64,000 bases of DNA from Candidatus Gastranaerophilales bacterium (GCA_944323935.1 CALUUJ010000006.1:1-64000); one strand, 5' to 3'; shown: positions 27,189 through 36,652, counted from the stretch's first letter. Translations and numbers: made by a program. The notes: generated from the letters alone by a model not told the origin.

Positions 27189-29840
27189 ATGACAACGAAA
27201 AGTAAGAAGACTGTTGAATCTTTAGAAAAAGCTTTGAATAAGTCAGATGTTGTTGAAACACTTGATCAGTTAGAAGTTCTTATTTCTAAAGTAAAAAAAG
27301 CTCAAAAAATCTATGAAACATTCTCTCAAGAAAAAGTAGATGCTATTTTTAAGGCAGCAGCTACAGCTGCTGATAAAGCTAGAATTCCACTTGCAAGAAT
27401 GGCTGTTGAAGAAACAGGTATGGGTGTATTAGAAGATAAGATTATTAAAAATCACTTTGCTTCTGAATACATTTACAATAAACATAAAAATGCAAAAACA
27501 TGTGGAATAATAAAAGAAGATAAAGCAAATGGTATTAAAATAGTAGCTGAACCTTTGGGTGTAATAGCAGGTATTATTCCTACAACAAACCCAACATCAA
27601 CAGCTATTTTTAAATCATTAATAGCTTTAAAAACAAGAAATGGTATTATATTTTCACCACACCCGAGAGCAACAAAATGTACAATTGCTGCAGCAAAATT
27701 AGTATTAGAAGCAGCTGTTAAAGCAGGTGCTCCCGAAGATATTATCGGTTGGATTGATGTTCCATCTATTGAATTATCAAATACTTTAATGCAACACCCA
27801 TCAATATCTTGTATTGTTGCAACAGGTGGTCCTGGAATGGTTAAAGCAGCATATTCTTCAGGTAATCCGGCATTAGGTGTAGGTCCTGGTAATACATCTG
27901 CAGTTATTGATGAAACTGCTGATATAAAAATGGCTGTTTCTTCAATATTAATGTCAAAAACATTTGATAATGGTATGATTTGTGCTTCAGAACAATCTGT
28001 AGTTGTTGTTGATAGTGTTTATGAAGAAGTCAAAAAAGAATTTGAATACAGAGGTGCATATCTCGTAAATAAAGCAGAACAGAAGAAAATGATAGATCTT
28101 CCTTTTATTGATCCAAAGAGAGGAACTGCACATCCGGCTATAGTAGGTCAACCTGCTCATAAAATAGCAGAATTGGCAGGATTTAAGACACCTGATAACG
28201 CTAAAATATTATTGGTAGAAAGACCGGCTGTTGATTGGGATGATCCATTCTCAAGAGAAAAATTATCTCCAATTCTTACAATGTATAGAGCAAAGAACTT
28301 TGAAAAAGCAGCAGAAATGGCTTATGAACTTGTTATAAAAGGCGGTGCCGGTCATACAGCTGTTTTATATACAGATGAAAGATCAAAAACAAGAATTGAC
28401 CAATATGCAGAAAAAATGCCTGCTTGCAGAATATTAATAAACTCTCCTTCATCACAAGGCGGTATTGGTGATTTATATAACTTTAAATTAGAACCATCTC
28501 TTTCACTTGGTTGTGGTTCTTGGGGTAAAAATGCAATATCCGGAAATATTGGAGTTGAAAACTTATTGAACTACAAAACAGTTGCTGAAAGGAGAGAGAA
28601 TATGTTATGGTTTAAAGTTCCTTCAAAAGTATACTTCAAGAGAGGTGCTATAGACTTGGCTCTCCGTGAATTGGCAGGTAAAAAACGTGCATTTATCGTT
28701 ACAGACAGATTCTTGTTTAATTCAGGTGCTGTTGATAGTATTACAAATGTATTAGATGAAATTGGTATTGAACATGAAGTATTCTTTGATGTAAAACCGG
28801 ATCCAACATTATCAACAATTAATCAAGCACTTTCTATATTAAGACCTTTTGAACCTGATGTAATCATTGCATTAGGTGGCGGTTCTCCTATGGATGCTGC
28901 TAAGATTATGTGGTTAATGTATGAACAACCTGATACAAACTTTGAAGATATTTCAATGAGATTTATGGATATCAGAAAGAGAATTTGTGCTATTCCAGAA
29001 TTGGGTAAAAAGGCAATGATGGTTGCTATTCCGACAACTTCTGGTACAGGTTCAGAAGTAACTCCATTTGCTATTATTACAGATGATGAAACTCATGTTA
29101 AATATGCAATTGCAGATTATGCTTTAACACCAAATATGGCAATTGTAGATCCAAACTTTGTTGACGGAATGCCAAAGGGTTTAACGTCTGCATCTGGTAT
29201 TGATGCATTAGTTCACGCTATTGAAGCATATGTTTCTTGTATGGCTACAAACTTTACAAATTCAAATGCTTTAGAAGCAACAAAGTTGGTATTCAGATAT
29301 TTAGAACGTTCATATAATGAAGGTGCTAACGATCCTGTTGCTAGAGAAAAAATGCACTATGCAGCAACTATAGCTGGTATGGCATTTGCTAACTCATTCT
29401 TAGGATTATGTCACTCAATGGCACATAAGCTTGGTGCAATGTATCATGTTCCTCACGGTGTAGCTAATGCTTTATTAATCAGACAAATTATTAAATATAA
29501 TTCATCTGATGCTCCTAAAAAGCAAGCTATATTCCCACAATACAAGTTCCCTTGTGCAAAAACAAAATATGGTCAAATCGCAGATGAACTTGGATTGGGC
29601 GGTAAGAATGATGATGAAAAAGTTAAATTGTTGTTAGAAGCAGTTGATAAATTGATGAAAGCCATCAATCTTCCAAATTCAATTAAGGATTTTGGTGTTG
29701 ACGAAAAAACATTTATGGACAACTTAGATGAATTAGTTGAATTGGCATATGATGACCAATGTACAGGTGCTAACCCGGTATATCCATTGATGGAAGATAT
29801 TAAGAAAATCTATATTGATGCTTATAACGGTGTAGTATAA
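27189..29840 (+). CDS. adhE: Bifunctional acetaldehyde-CoA/alcohol dehydrogenase
   Basis: Reduces acetyl-CoA to acetaldehyde and then ethanol, consuming two NADH; the main electron sink of mixed-acid or ethanol fermentation. Residues 1 to about 440 are the CoA-acylating aldehyde dehydrogenase (GIIPTTNPTSTAIFK; catalytic Cys265 in NGMICASEQ). Residues about 465-883 are the iron-dependent alcohol dehydrogenase (GGGSPMDAAK, PTTSGTGSEVTPF, GLCHSMAHKLG and HVPHGVAN with the iron histidines). 883 residues is full length; AdhE usually assembles into spirosome filaments. rex lies directly downstream, and Rex proteins commonly repress adhE. Confidence 0.97.
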   Translation: MTTKSKKTVESLEKALNKSDVVETLDQLEVLISKVKKAQKIYETFSQEKVDAIFKAAATAADKARIPLARMAVEETGMGVLEDKIIKNHFASEYIYNKHKNAKTCGIIKEDKANGIKIVAEPLGVIAGIIPTTNPTSTAIFKSLIALKTRNGIIFSPHPRATKCTIAAAKLVLEAAVKAGAPEDIIGWIDVPSIELSNTLMQHPSISCIVATGGPGMVKAAYSSGNPALGVGPGNTSAVIDETADIKMAVSSILMSKTFDNGMICASEQSVVVVDSVYEEVKKEFEYRGAYLVNKAEQKKMIDLPFIDPKRGTAHPAIVGQPAHKIAELAGFKTPDNAKILLVERPAVDWDDPFSREKLSPILTMYRAKNFEKAAEMAYELVIKGGAGHTAVLYTDERSKTRIDQYAEKMPACRILINSPSSQGGIGDLYNFKLEPSLSLGCGSWGKNAISGNIGVENLLNYKTVAERRENMLWFKVPSKVYFKRGAIDLALRELAGKKRAFIVTDRFLFNSGAVDSITNVLDEIGIEHEVFFDVKPDPTLSTINQALSILRPFEPDVIIALGGGSPMDAAKIMWLMYEQPDTNFEDISMRFMDIRKRICAIPELGKKAMMVAIPTTSGTGSEVTPFAIITDDETHVKYAIADYALTPNMAIVDPNFVDGMPKGLTSASGIDALVHAIEAYVSCMATNFTNSNALEATKLVFRYLERSYNEGANDPVAREKMHYAATIAGMAFANSFLGLCHSMAHKLGAMYHVPHGVANALLIRQIIKYNSSDAPKKQAIFPQYKFPCAKTKYGQIADELGLGGKNDDEKVKLLLEAVDKLMKAINLPNSIKDFGVDEKTFMDNLDELVELAYDDQCTGANPVYPLMEDIKKIYIDAYNGVV

Positions 29841-29854
29841 TAAAACAAAACAAA

Positions 29855-29890
29855 AGGGGAACGTAGAAATGCGTTCCTCTTTTTATTTTA
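29855..29890 (+). terminator. adhE terminator
   Basis: GGGGAACG pairs with CGTTCCTC (one G-U) around an 8-base loop, then TTTTT. Confidence 0.75.
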
Positions 29891-29895
29891 TAAAC

Positions 29896-29924
29896 TTGTG
29901 TTTTTTAATATAATTTGTTATAAA
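29896..29924 (+). promoter_or_regulatory. Promoter of the rex-hydrogenase genes
   Basis: TTGTGT (29896-29901), 17 bases, TATAAA (29919-29924) with TGT just before it (extended -10). The predicted start lies about 20 bases before the rex ATG. Confidence 0.5.
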
Positions 29925-29951
29925 TGTGTTTGTTTCAGAAAAGGTTATTTT

Positions 29952-30581
29952 ATGGAGAAGAATCTTCCTGATAAAGTAATAAATAGATTAACTTTATATC
30001 ATAGTATTTTGACTGATTATATAGAAAAAAATATTGAATATATTTCAAGCCCTCAAATTGCTGAGTTATTACATGTTGATAATACACAAGTGCGAAAAGA
30101 TATTGCACTTTTAAATTATAAAGGGAAGTGTAAAGTTGGATATAAGGTCAAAGAACTAAAGATTTTGATTGAAGAAACATTGAAATTTAAAAAAGTAAAA
30201 ACAGCATTTATTGTCGGGTCAGGGAATTTAGGTATGGCGCTTGCAAAATATGACAATTTTGAAGCCTATGGATTTAATATATCAGCATTATTCGATATAA
30301 GTCCAGAAAAAGTTGGGACAAGTATTAATGGAAAAGATATTTTTCATTTAAATGACTTGCCAAAGATTGCAGAAAAAAATGATGCAAAGATTGCAATTTT
30401 AACAGTACCTCGAAAAAATGCGCAAGAGGTTACTGATTTTATTGTAAAAGCAGGAATTAGATATATATGGAATTTTACTCCGTGTGTTTTATCTGTTCCT
30501 AAAAATGTTCAGGTCTGGAATGAGAATTTAATAGGAAATTTTTTGCAGTTTACGGTAAATCATAGTGTAGAGGATAATTAA
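29952..30581 (+). CDS. rex: Redox-sensing transcriptional repressor Rex
   Basis: Winged-helix repressor released from DNA by NADH, used to control fermentation genes. The N-terminal HTH contains SSPQIAELLHVDNTQVRKD; the Rossmann NAD(H) site is FIVGSGNLGMALAKY; the C-terminal helix WNENLIGNFLQFTV is the domain-swapping helix. At 209 residues it has family length when started at ATG 29952, with AAAAGG upstream; the 18 residues upstream in frame are not family-like. It sits between adhE and the hydrogenase genes and starts the hydrogenase operon, which suggests it controls both. Confidence 0.93.
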   Translation: MEKNLPDKVINRLTLYHSILTDYIEKNIEYISSPQIAELLHVDNTQVRKDIALLNYKGKCKVGYKVKELKILIEETLKFKKVKTAFIVGSGNLGMALAKYDNFEAYGFNISALFDISPEKVGTSINGKDIFHLNDLPKIAEKNDAKIAILTVPRKNAQEVTDFIVKAGIRYIWNFTPCVLSVPKNVQVWNENLIGNFLQFTVNHSVEDN

Positions 30582-30811
30582 TGGTAAAAGAAATAAAAAT
30601 ATGCATGGGCAGTGCTTGCTTTGCTAGGGGAAATGCAGATAATCTTAGATTTATAGAAGACTATATAAAAGAAAATAATTTAAGCACTCAAATAGAAATA
30701 TATGGTGCCAGATGTAAAAATCTTTGTGAAAAAGGGCCAACTATAGAAATAGATGGTACAATTTATTATGAGATGACACCTGAAAGAATTATAGAAATAT
30801 TAAGGAAATAA
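30581..30811 (+). CDS. Thioredoxin-like [2Fe-2S] ferredoxin (NuoE-type), HfsA-like
   Basis: A 76-residue protein with the C-terminal fold of NuoE: MGSACFARGNADN and GARCKNLCEKGPT give Cys-x4-Cys-type and Cys-x3-Cys ligands for one [2Fe-2S] cluster. It starts within the rex stop codon. It probably shuttles electrons to or from the hydrogenase-like protein encoded next, like the small first subunit of hfs loci. The reading SACFARGN replaces the usual SSC-x-x-x-G. Confidence 0.8.
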   Translation: MVKEIKICMGSACFARGNADNLRFIEDYIKENNLSTQIEIYGARCKNLCEKGPTIEIDGTIYYEMTPERIIEILRK

Positions 30812-30814
30812 AAA

Positions 30815-32539
30815 TTGAATAATCTATATCCTGTTTATACATTAAAAAATGAATGCCACGATTGTTATAAGTGTATTAGAGAATGTCATGTAAAGGCAAT
30901 AAAAATACAAGATAACAGTGCATATGTTATAGGTGAAAGGTGTGTTGCCTGCGGTCACTGTGTAATGGTCTGTCCGTCCGGTGCAAAAAGAGTTAGAAAT
31001 GATATTGATAAAGTAAAAAAATTATTTTTACAAAATAAAAAGGTATATGTCTCTTTGGCCCCAAGCTGGGTTGGAGTATATAGTGTAAAAAAAGAAAAAA
31101 TGATTTCTGCACTAAAAAAATTAGGTTTTGAAGGTGTTAGTGAAACTGCTTTAGGAGCTCAGGAAGTTTCAATAGAGTGTGCTAAAATTATAAATTCATC
31201 AAATAAAAATGAAATGCTTATATCAAGTGCTTGTCCTGTTATTGTTGATTATATAAGAATGTATAAGCCAAAGTTTGCTAAAAATATTGTTCCTATAGTT
31301 TCACCTGCGTTGACTCATGCCGGGTTACTAAAGAAGACATATGGTGAAGATATAGCAGTTGTATTCATTGGTCCTTGTATAGCAAAGAAGAAAGAATCAG
31401 ATTCTCATCAAGAATTAATTAATGCATCTTTGACATTTGAAGAATTAAATCTTTGGTTAAAAGATGAAGATATTAATATTCATGATATAGAAGAACTTGA
31501 AGATTCTGATTTTGTTCCTAAAGGTGCATATGAAGGGGCGCTATATCCTATTGAAGGCGGCATGAATGAAACAATTCGAAAAGTAGGGATTGACGAAAGT
31601 AAAGTTTCTTTGATAAGTATAAGTTCTATAAATAATTTTGATAAAGCATTAGATGGTATAGAAGAAGATAAATTAACAAGAAAAATATTTATAGAAGCCT
31701 TGGGTTGTGAAGGCGGTTGTGTAAATGGTCCTTGTTTGTCAACAGAAAGAGGTATTATAGCAGTAACTTCTGATGTTTTAACGACGACAAAATATCGTGA
31801 TAAAGTTCCTAAAGAGCCTGAAGTAGTTGTGAGTGAAGATTATAAACCACAACCAGTTGAAAAACGCAAATATACAATAGAACAGATAGATGAAGCACTA
31901 AAAAGAATAAGTAAACATACACAAGAAGATGAATTAAATTGCAGCGGATGTGGGTATTCAACCTGTCGAGATTTTGTAAATGCTTTAATTGCAGGAGATG
32001 CTGAGACATCTATGTGTGTATCATATATGCGAAAAATAGCTGTAAGAAAAGCCGCGGCTTTGGTTAGATGTATGCCTGCTGCTGTTGTTATGGTAGATAA
32101 GAATTATTCTATATTGGAAACAAATGATGCTTTTATGAAGATGTTTTGTGCTGATATGTATGATGTATTTTCTTCAAGAGAAGAAGGATTGAAAGGTGCT
32201 GCTATCGAAAGAATAGTTCCGTTTGGTGACATATTCAAAACGGCATTGCGTTCAGGGCAAGATATACACAAAGAACACTATGCCATAGGTGATAAGTTAT
32301 ATGATATAAGTGCTTTTACTATTGAATCTGGAGAAATAGCAGGAGCAGTTATAACAGATGTAACAAAATCCGAAATGGACAGAGAAAAAATTGCTAAGAA
32401 AGCAAGAGATGTAATTGCAAAAAATATTGCTACAGTTCAGGAAATAGCTTGCTTATTAGGTGAACATATGGTAGAAACCGAAGTATTATTGGATTCAATA
32501 GCAAAAGACTATGAAAGTAATACTGAAGAGGAAACATAA
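30815..32539 (+). CDS. [FeFe]-hydrogenase-like protein with PAS domain (HfsB-like)
   Basis: 574 residues. Two N-terminal [4Fe-4S] motifs (CHDCYKCIREC, CVACGHCVMVCP) precede an H-cluster domain that keeps all four ligand cysteines: Cys140 in SSACP, Cys188 in GPCIAKK, and Cys298 and Cys302 in GCEGGC. After it come a further FeS motif CSGCGYSTC (from 376) and a PAS-like domain (AVVMVDKNYSILETNDAF). This architecture fits sensory or regulatory hydrogenases such as HfsB/group D. The start is TTG at 30815, with AAGGA nine bases upstream. Overlaps the phosphatase gene by one base, suggesting a hydrogen- or redox-sensing module. Confidence 0.85.
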   Translation: MNNLYPVYTLKNECHDCYKCIRECHVKAIKIQDNSAYVIGERCVACGHCVMVCPSGAKRVRNDIDKVKKLFLQNKKVYVSLAPSWVGVYSVKKEKMISALKKLGFEGVSETALGAQEVSIECAKIINSSNKNEMLISSACPVIVDYIRMYKPKFAKNIVPIVSPALTHAGLLKKTYGEDIAVVFIGPCIAKKKESDSHQELINASLTFEELNLWLKDEDINIHDIEELEDSDFVPKGAYEGALYPIEGGMNETIRKVGIDESKVSLISISSINNFDKALDGIEEDKLTRKIFIEALGCEGGCVNGPCLSTERGIIAVTSDVLTTTKYRDKVPKEPEVVVSEDYKPQPVEKRKYTIEQIDEALKRISKHTQEDELNCSGCGYSTCRDFVNALIAGDAETSMCVSYMRKIAVRKAAALVRCMPAAVVMVDKNYSILETNDAFMKMFCADMYDVFSSREEGLKGAAIERIVPFGDIFKTALRSGQDIHKEHYAIGDKLYDISAFTIESGEIAGAVITDVTKSEMDREKIAKKARDVIAKNIATVQEIACLLGEHMVETEVLLDSIAKDYESNTEEET

Positions 32540-33696
32540 TGTTCATAGACGTAGGATGCAATCAAGAAAAAAAATATAATCAAAATGCTTATGGCGATTA
32601 TTTTATTTCAAAGAGATATAAAGATAACGGTAGGGTTATAGGTATTTTGTCTGATGGATTGGGAAGCGGTATAAAAGCTAATATTCTGGCCAGTATGACT
32701 GCTACCATGCTTTTGAAGTTTATAGAGGCTCAATCTGATATTAAAGTCGCCTGTGAAACGATTATGAATTCTTTGCCTGTATGCAAAGTAAGAAAAATAA
32801 GTTACTCTACTTTTTCTGCTATAGACTGTGATGAAGAGGGTAATGCTAAAATAGTTGAAGAAGGTAATCCTCAGTTTTTGTGGATTAGAAATAATCAAAT
32901 TCTTAATCCTGAAGAAAGAGTAATTACTTCAAAAACTTTTCCAAATCGTCATATGCATTTATATCATATAAAATTAGAGAAAGATGACAGAATCATATTC
33001 TGTTCTGATGGTGTAACTCAAGCTGCTTTAGGCACGAAAGAACTAAGATTAGGCGTTAGAAGAGAAGGTCTTATTGAGATAGTATTAAATAAATTAAAGG
33101 AAACACCTTTTATATCTTCTGACGAACTGACAAAGCATATTGTTAGACAGATTGAATTAATTGAACCTGACCACAAGTTGAAAGATGATACATCTGTTGT
33201 TTGTTTCTATTTTAGGGAACCTAGAAAATCTATAGTATTTACAGGTCCTCCATATGATATGGAACAAGATGCTTTATATGCCAAGAGTTTCTACAGCTTT
33301 AACGGCAAAAAGGCAATTGCAGGAGGAACTACAGCTAATCTTATTGCAAGAGAGTTAAACCTGGAAATAGAAACAGATAGAAATTTAAATGTCGGAAAAC
33401 TTCCCGGAATTTCTTATATGAAAGGGGTAGATTTAATTACAGAAGGTATTTTGACTTTAACTAAGACCATGGAGTATCTTGAAAAAGGTATAGCAGAAAA
33501 TGATGCTGCAGGTAAATTAATTAATTTTTTATTAGATAGTGATGAAATTAAATTTATGGTCGGCGTTAAATTAAATCAAGCTCATTATAATCCTAATATG
33601 CCTGTGGAAATAGAAATAAGAAGAAATGTTGTAAAAAGAATAGTTGAAATTTTAGAAGAAAAGTATACAAAAAAAGTCGATGTAAGATATATTTAA
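32539..33696 (+). CDS. SpoIIE-family (PP2C) protein phosphatase, HfsC-like
   Basis: The first ~230 residues are a PP2C/SpoIIE domain: the metal-site ILSDGLGSGIKAN, FSAID, IIFCSDGVTQA and LKDDTSVVCFY are the canonical aspartate-bearing blocks. The remaining ~150 residues (from FTGPPYDMEQD) form a conserved-looking C-terminal domain I do not recognise, with GGTTANLIAREL possibly binding a nucleotide or phosphate. Located between the PAS-hydrogenase and the catalytic hydrogenase genes, it may dephosphorylate a regulator in response to the hydrogenase-like sensor. The substrate is unknown. Confidence 0.85.
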   Translation: MFIDVGCNQEKKYNQNAYGDYFISKRYKDNGRVIGILSDGLGSGIKANILASMTATMLLKFIEAQSDIKVACETIMNSLPVCKVRKISYSTFSAIDCDEEGNAKIVEEGNPQFLWIRNNQILNPEERVITSKTFPNRHMHLYHIKLEKDDRIIFCSDGVTQAALGTKELRLGVRREGLIEIVLNKLKETPFISSDELTKHIVRQIELIEPDHKLKDDTSVVCFYFREPRKSIVFTGPPYDMEQDALYAKSFYSFNGKKAIAGGTTANLIARELNLEIETDRNLNVGKLPGISYMKGVDLITEGILTLTKTMEYLEKGIAENDAAGKLINFLLDSDEIKFMVGVKLNQAHYNPNMPVEIEIRRNVVKRIVEILEEKYTKKVDVRYI

Positions 33697-33741
33697 AAAT
33701 ATGATAAAATAATTATATTAAATGCTTGTTAAGGGGTATAT

Positions 33742-34005
33742 ATGGAAACATTAGAAGTAAGAATATGTTCGGGAACTACGTGTTTTGTTATGGGAAGTTC
33801 TTTTTTAAATGAATTATATGATTTGATTCCTCAAAAATACGGCGATAAAGTTATAGTCAAACCAAGTTTATGTTTAGGACAATGTTCGTCAAATGATAAG
33901 CATTCAAAGGCACCATATGTAAGAGTAGGAGAAGAAGTTATATCATCTGCAACCATTGAAAAGGTACTATTGGCTATTGAAAAAAAGGTTGGTGAAAATG
34001 AATAA
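33742..34005 (+). CDS. [2Fe-2S] ferredoxin-like protein
   Basis: 87 residues with the thioredoxin-like 2Fe-2S fold: RICSGTTCFVMG (Cys-x4-Cys) and SLCLGQCSS (Cys-x3-Cys) bind one cluster. It overlaps the catalytic hydrogenase gene by eight bases, so it is the likely electron partner of that enzyme. GGGG lies upstream of the ATG. It is a paralogue of the small ferredoxin at 30581 with a different spacer. Confidence 0.8.
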   Translation: METLEVRICSGTTCFVMGSSFLNELYDLIPQKYGDKVIVKPSLCLGQCSSNDKHSKAPYVRVGEEVISSATIEKVLLAIEKKVGENE

Positions 34006-35443
34006 CAATAGTCAATCAATTCATATAAAAAGAGATATTTTAATTAGACTTGTGCAAGCTTTTGATTCTAATGATTTTGAGAAAAACACAGCTTCAATTC
34101 CTTTTCAAATGCGACCAAAGGATTGTGAAGTCCCATATAGATGCTGCATTTATAAAGAACGTGAAATTATAAAAGACAGAATAATTGCAGACTTGGGTTT
34201 TTCTCTTGAAAATCTTGACGAAACAGAAAAATTAGAAGATTTTGCAACTCAATCACTTGATAGAAAAGAAATAGAAGAAAATCCATTGACGATTATAGAT
34301 GCAGCTTGTAAAGGATGCGTTCCTTCAAGAGTATACGTAACAGATTTGTGTCAGGGCTGTGTTGCTCGTTCTTGTGAGAAAACATGTAAGTTTGGCGCAA
34401 TTGAAATTGCAGGGGGAAAAAGCAATATAGATTCGTCTAAATGCAAAAACTGCGGTATGTGCATTAATGCTTGTCCATATAATGCAATTGTGCGTTTGAT
34501 TGTTCCTTGCGAACAGGCATGCCCTGTTGGCGCTATTTCAAAAGGAGATAACGGAACTGCGGTCATAGATTTTGAAAAATGTATATCTTGCGGTAAATGT
34601 GTTGCTGCATGTCCATTTGGTGCTGTTAATGAAAAAAGTCAATTGATTGATATTTTAAAAGCTATAAAAAATAAGAAAAAAGTTGTCGCAATGTTTGCTC
34701 CTGCTATTGCAGGTCAATTTCCCGGAAATATTTTCCAGTTAAAGTCTGCAATGATAAAAGCAGGATTTTATGATGTTGTAGAGGTTGCTCAAGGTGCTGA
34801 TGTTACAACAAGGAAAGAATCTGCTGAATTTATTGAAAGAATGGAAAAAGGTGCAACTTTTATGACAACATCTTGTTGTGCCGGTTATAATAATCTTATA
34901 GAAAAACATCTACCTGAAATAAAACCATATGTCTCTGATACAAAAACACCATTATTTTATACTGCTGAGATAGTAAAAGAAAAATATCCGGATGCCGTGA
35001 CTGTATTTATAAGTCCTTGTGTTGCTAAGAGGAAAGAAGTTCGGTTAAATGATAAAATAGATTATGTAATGAATGCAGATGAGCTTGGTGCAGTTTTTGT
35101 TGGCAGAAAGATTGAGATTTTAGAAATGAATGAATGTGAATATTCTGTTGAAAGTTCAAAACAAGGTCGTAATTATGGCGTAACCGGCGGTGTAGCAGGT
35201 GCTGTTAATTCATTGCTTCCTGATGGAAAAAAGGCAAAACCTTGTTATATTGATGGTTTGACAAAGGAATCTATAAGGCAATTGAAAAAGTATGCTAAGG
35301 ATGGCAATTGTCAAGATGGTAATTTAATAGAGGTTATGTGCTGTGAAGGTGGTTGTATCGGCGGTAATTCTACAATTGCAAATCCTAAAATAGCGAAGAA
35401 AATAATAAATACACTTCTTGAAAAGAGTAATGATTTAAAATAA
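33998..35443 (+). CDS. [FeFe]-hydrogenase catalytic subunit (group B-like, HfsD-like)
   Basis: 481 residues; makes or consumes H2 with ferredoxin-level electrons. Several [4Fe-4S] motifs lie at about 100-210, including CKNCGMCINACP and CISCGKCVAACP. The H-cluster motifs are TTSCCAGYNN (about 291-300), SPCVAKRKE (Cys341) and VMCCEGGC (Cys449, Cys453), forms typical of group B enzymes. I start at ATG 33998, which overlaps the small ferredoxin gene; the ORF extends 14 codons upstream without a good site. Maturases HydE, HydF and HydG are not in the window. Confidence 0.92.
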   Translation: MNNNSQSIHIKRDILIRLVQAFDSNDFEKNTASIPFQMRPKDCEVPYRCCIYKEREIIKDRIIADLGFSLENLDETEKLEDFATQSLDRKEIEENPLTIIDAACKGCVPSRVYVTDLCQGCVARSCEKTCKFGAIEIAGGKSNIDSSKCKNCGMCINACPYNAIVRLIVPCEQACPVGAISKGDNGTAVIDFEKCISCGKCVAACPFGAVNEKSQLIDILKAIKNKKKVVAMFAPAIAGQFPGNIFQLKSAMIKAGFYDVVEVAQGADVTTRKESAEFIERMEKGATFMTTSCCAGYNNLIEKHLPEIKPYVSDTKTPLFYTAEIVKEKYPDAVTVFISPCVAKRKEVRLNDKIDYVMNADELGAVFVGRKIEILEMNECEYSVESSKQGRNYGVTGGVAGAVNSLLPDGKKAKPCYIDGLTKESIRQLKKYAKDGNCQDGNLIEVMCCEGGCIGGNSTIANPKIAKKIINTLLEKSNDLK

Positions 35444-35481
35444 TTTGTAATGTTTTGCTCAAAAGTAAGCAATTTTAATTG

Positions 35482-35518
35482 TTAAATATTCTTTATATAT
35501 TTAATAAAGAATATTTAA
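35482..35518. repeat. 15-bp perfect inverted repeat
   Basis: TTAAATATTCTTTAT (35482-35496) and its exact complement (35504-35518) flank a 7-base loop, ten bases before the next start codon. No T-run follows, so it may be an operator or a 5'-UTR hairpin rather than the hydrogenase terminator. Confidence 0.5.
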
Positions 35519-35527
35519 TGGATTATT

Positions 35528-36652
35528 ATGACTCATAATTATGTAGATTCTAATTTGTGTGATTTCAAAGATCAGATAATGGATGTCTGGGCAGCGAGAC
35601 GTGCTGAAAAAAGATATTTCCCTGATTCTGCTCTTTCTGGAAAAATAGATAAAGATACACTGCAAAAGACTACAAATGTAAAACCTTCTGTTCAAAATAC
35701 TAATGGGGAAAATTCGCTTACAACTTCTGATGGAAAAGATGATGGTAAGATCTCTTTCAAAGAAAAGATGCAAAATTTTGGTGAAGGACTTGTTAAACCA
35801 ATAAAAAATATATTTGCTTCGCCTAAAAATATGGCAATAACAGCTGCTACAATTGCCGGTGGTGCTGCATTAATTGCTCTAACCAGCGGAGCTGCTGCTC
35901 CCGTGATGGTTGCTGCCGGGCTTATAGGCGGGGCTGTACAAATTGGTAAAGGTATTTATAAACAGGTAAATGCTAAAACAGATAATGAAGCAAAACAAGC
36001 ATGGCAAGAGATGGGAACAGGAACATTTACTTTAGGTGTTTCTGCGGCAGGCGCTAAATCTTCATTAAAGGCAGCAAAAGTTGATGGTGCGAAAGACATG
36101 TCAGTTTTAAAAGCTGCCGGGAAATGCTTGATTGATTTGCCAAAGAATATAAAAGCAAGTGTGAAAAATATATCTTCAAATATTAAAGTTGCTCCGGTTG
36201 TTGATGTAACACCGGAACCAACATCTGCAAAACCAACAGGAAATGTGACTCAAGAACCATCGGTAGCACCAACAGCACCGGTAAAACCAGCAGGGAATGT
36301 GACTCAAGAACCATCGGTAGCACCAACAGCACCGGTAAAACCAGCAGGGAATGTACCTCAAGACACAACTGTAGTTCCGGCAGTTTCTTCTAAACCGGAA
36401 CAAATTTTAGCATTGCCTGAACCAAAAGCAAATCCTGCTTATATATTAAAACCTAAAGAAGTCTTTCAATTACACGAACCTAAGGTTGTTTCACCAACAA
36501 AATCTCCTGAAATTTTGGCTTTGCCTGAACCGCCCAAAAGATTGGCATTGCCCGAACCAAAGAATATTAATACCAGTGAAAAAGTTGGCATATTGGCAAG
36601 AATAAAAAGATTTTTAAATGTATTTGGTTTATTTCTTCCCAAAAATAATTAG
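35528..36652 (+). CDS. Hypothetical protein with membrane/glycine-rich segment and proline-rich tandem repeats
   Basis: 374 residues, not recognised. After a polar N-terminal region, residues about 97-140 form a hydrophobic Gly/Ala-rich stretch (TAATIAGGAALIALTSGAAA) that may be one or two membrane helices. Residues about 239-280 contain an 18-residue repeat unit (GNVTQEPSVAPTAPVKPA), present in two identical copies plus a partial third, then further Pro-rich ALPEP motifs. There is no classical signal peptide. The repeats look like a stalk or spacer. A palindrome precedes the gene. Confidence 0.6.
   Translation: MTHNYVDSNLCDFKDQIMDVWAARRAEKRYFPDSALSGKIDKDTLQKTTNVKPSVQNTNGENSLTTSDGKDDGKISFKEKMQNFGEGLVKPIKNIFASPKNMAITAATIAGGAALIALTSGAAAPVMVAAGLIGGAVQIGKGIYKQVNAKTDNEAKQAWQEMGTGTFTLGVSAAGAKSSLKAAKVDGAKDMSVLKAAGKCLIDLPKNIKASVKNISSNIKVAPVVDVTPEPTSAKPTGNVTQEPSVAPTAPVKPAGNVTQEPSVAPTAPVKPAGNVPQDTTVVPAVSSKPEQILALPEPKANPAYILKPKEVFQLHEPKVVSPTKSPEILALPEPPKRLALPEPKNINTSEKVGILARIKRFLNVFGLFLPKNN
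36242..36364 (+). repeat. 54-base tandem repeat
   Basis: Two identical 54-base units (36242-36295 and 36296-36349) and the start of a third encode an 18-residue Pro/Val/Thr-rich unit. Exact nucleotide identity implies recent duplication and possible length variation between strains. Confidence 0.85.

Noticed and set aside
36176..36403. Two long minus-strand reading frames opposite the proline-rich repeats
   Set aside because: Cys/Trp-rich and Leu-rich repeats are antisense shadows of the 54-base tandem repeat; no ribosome sites.
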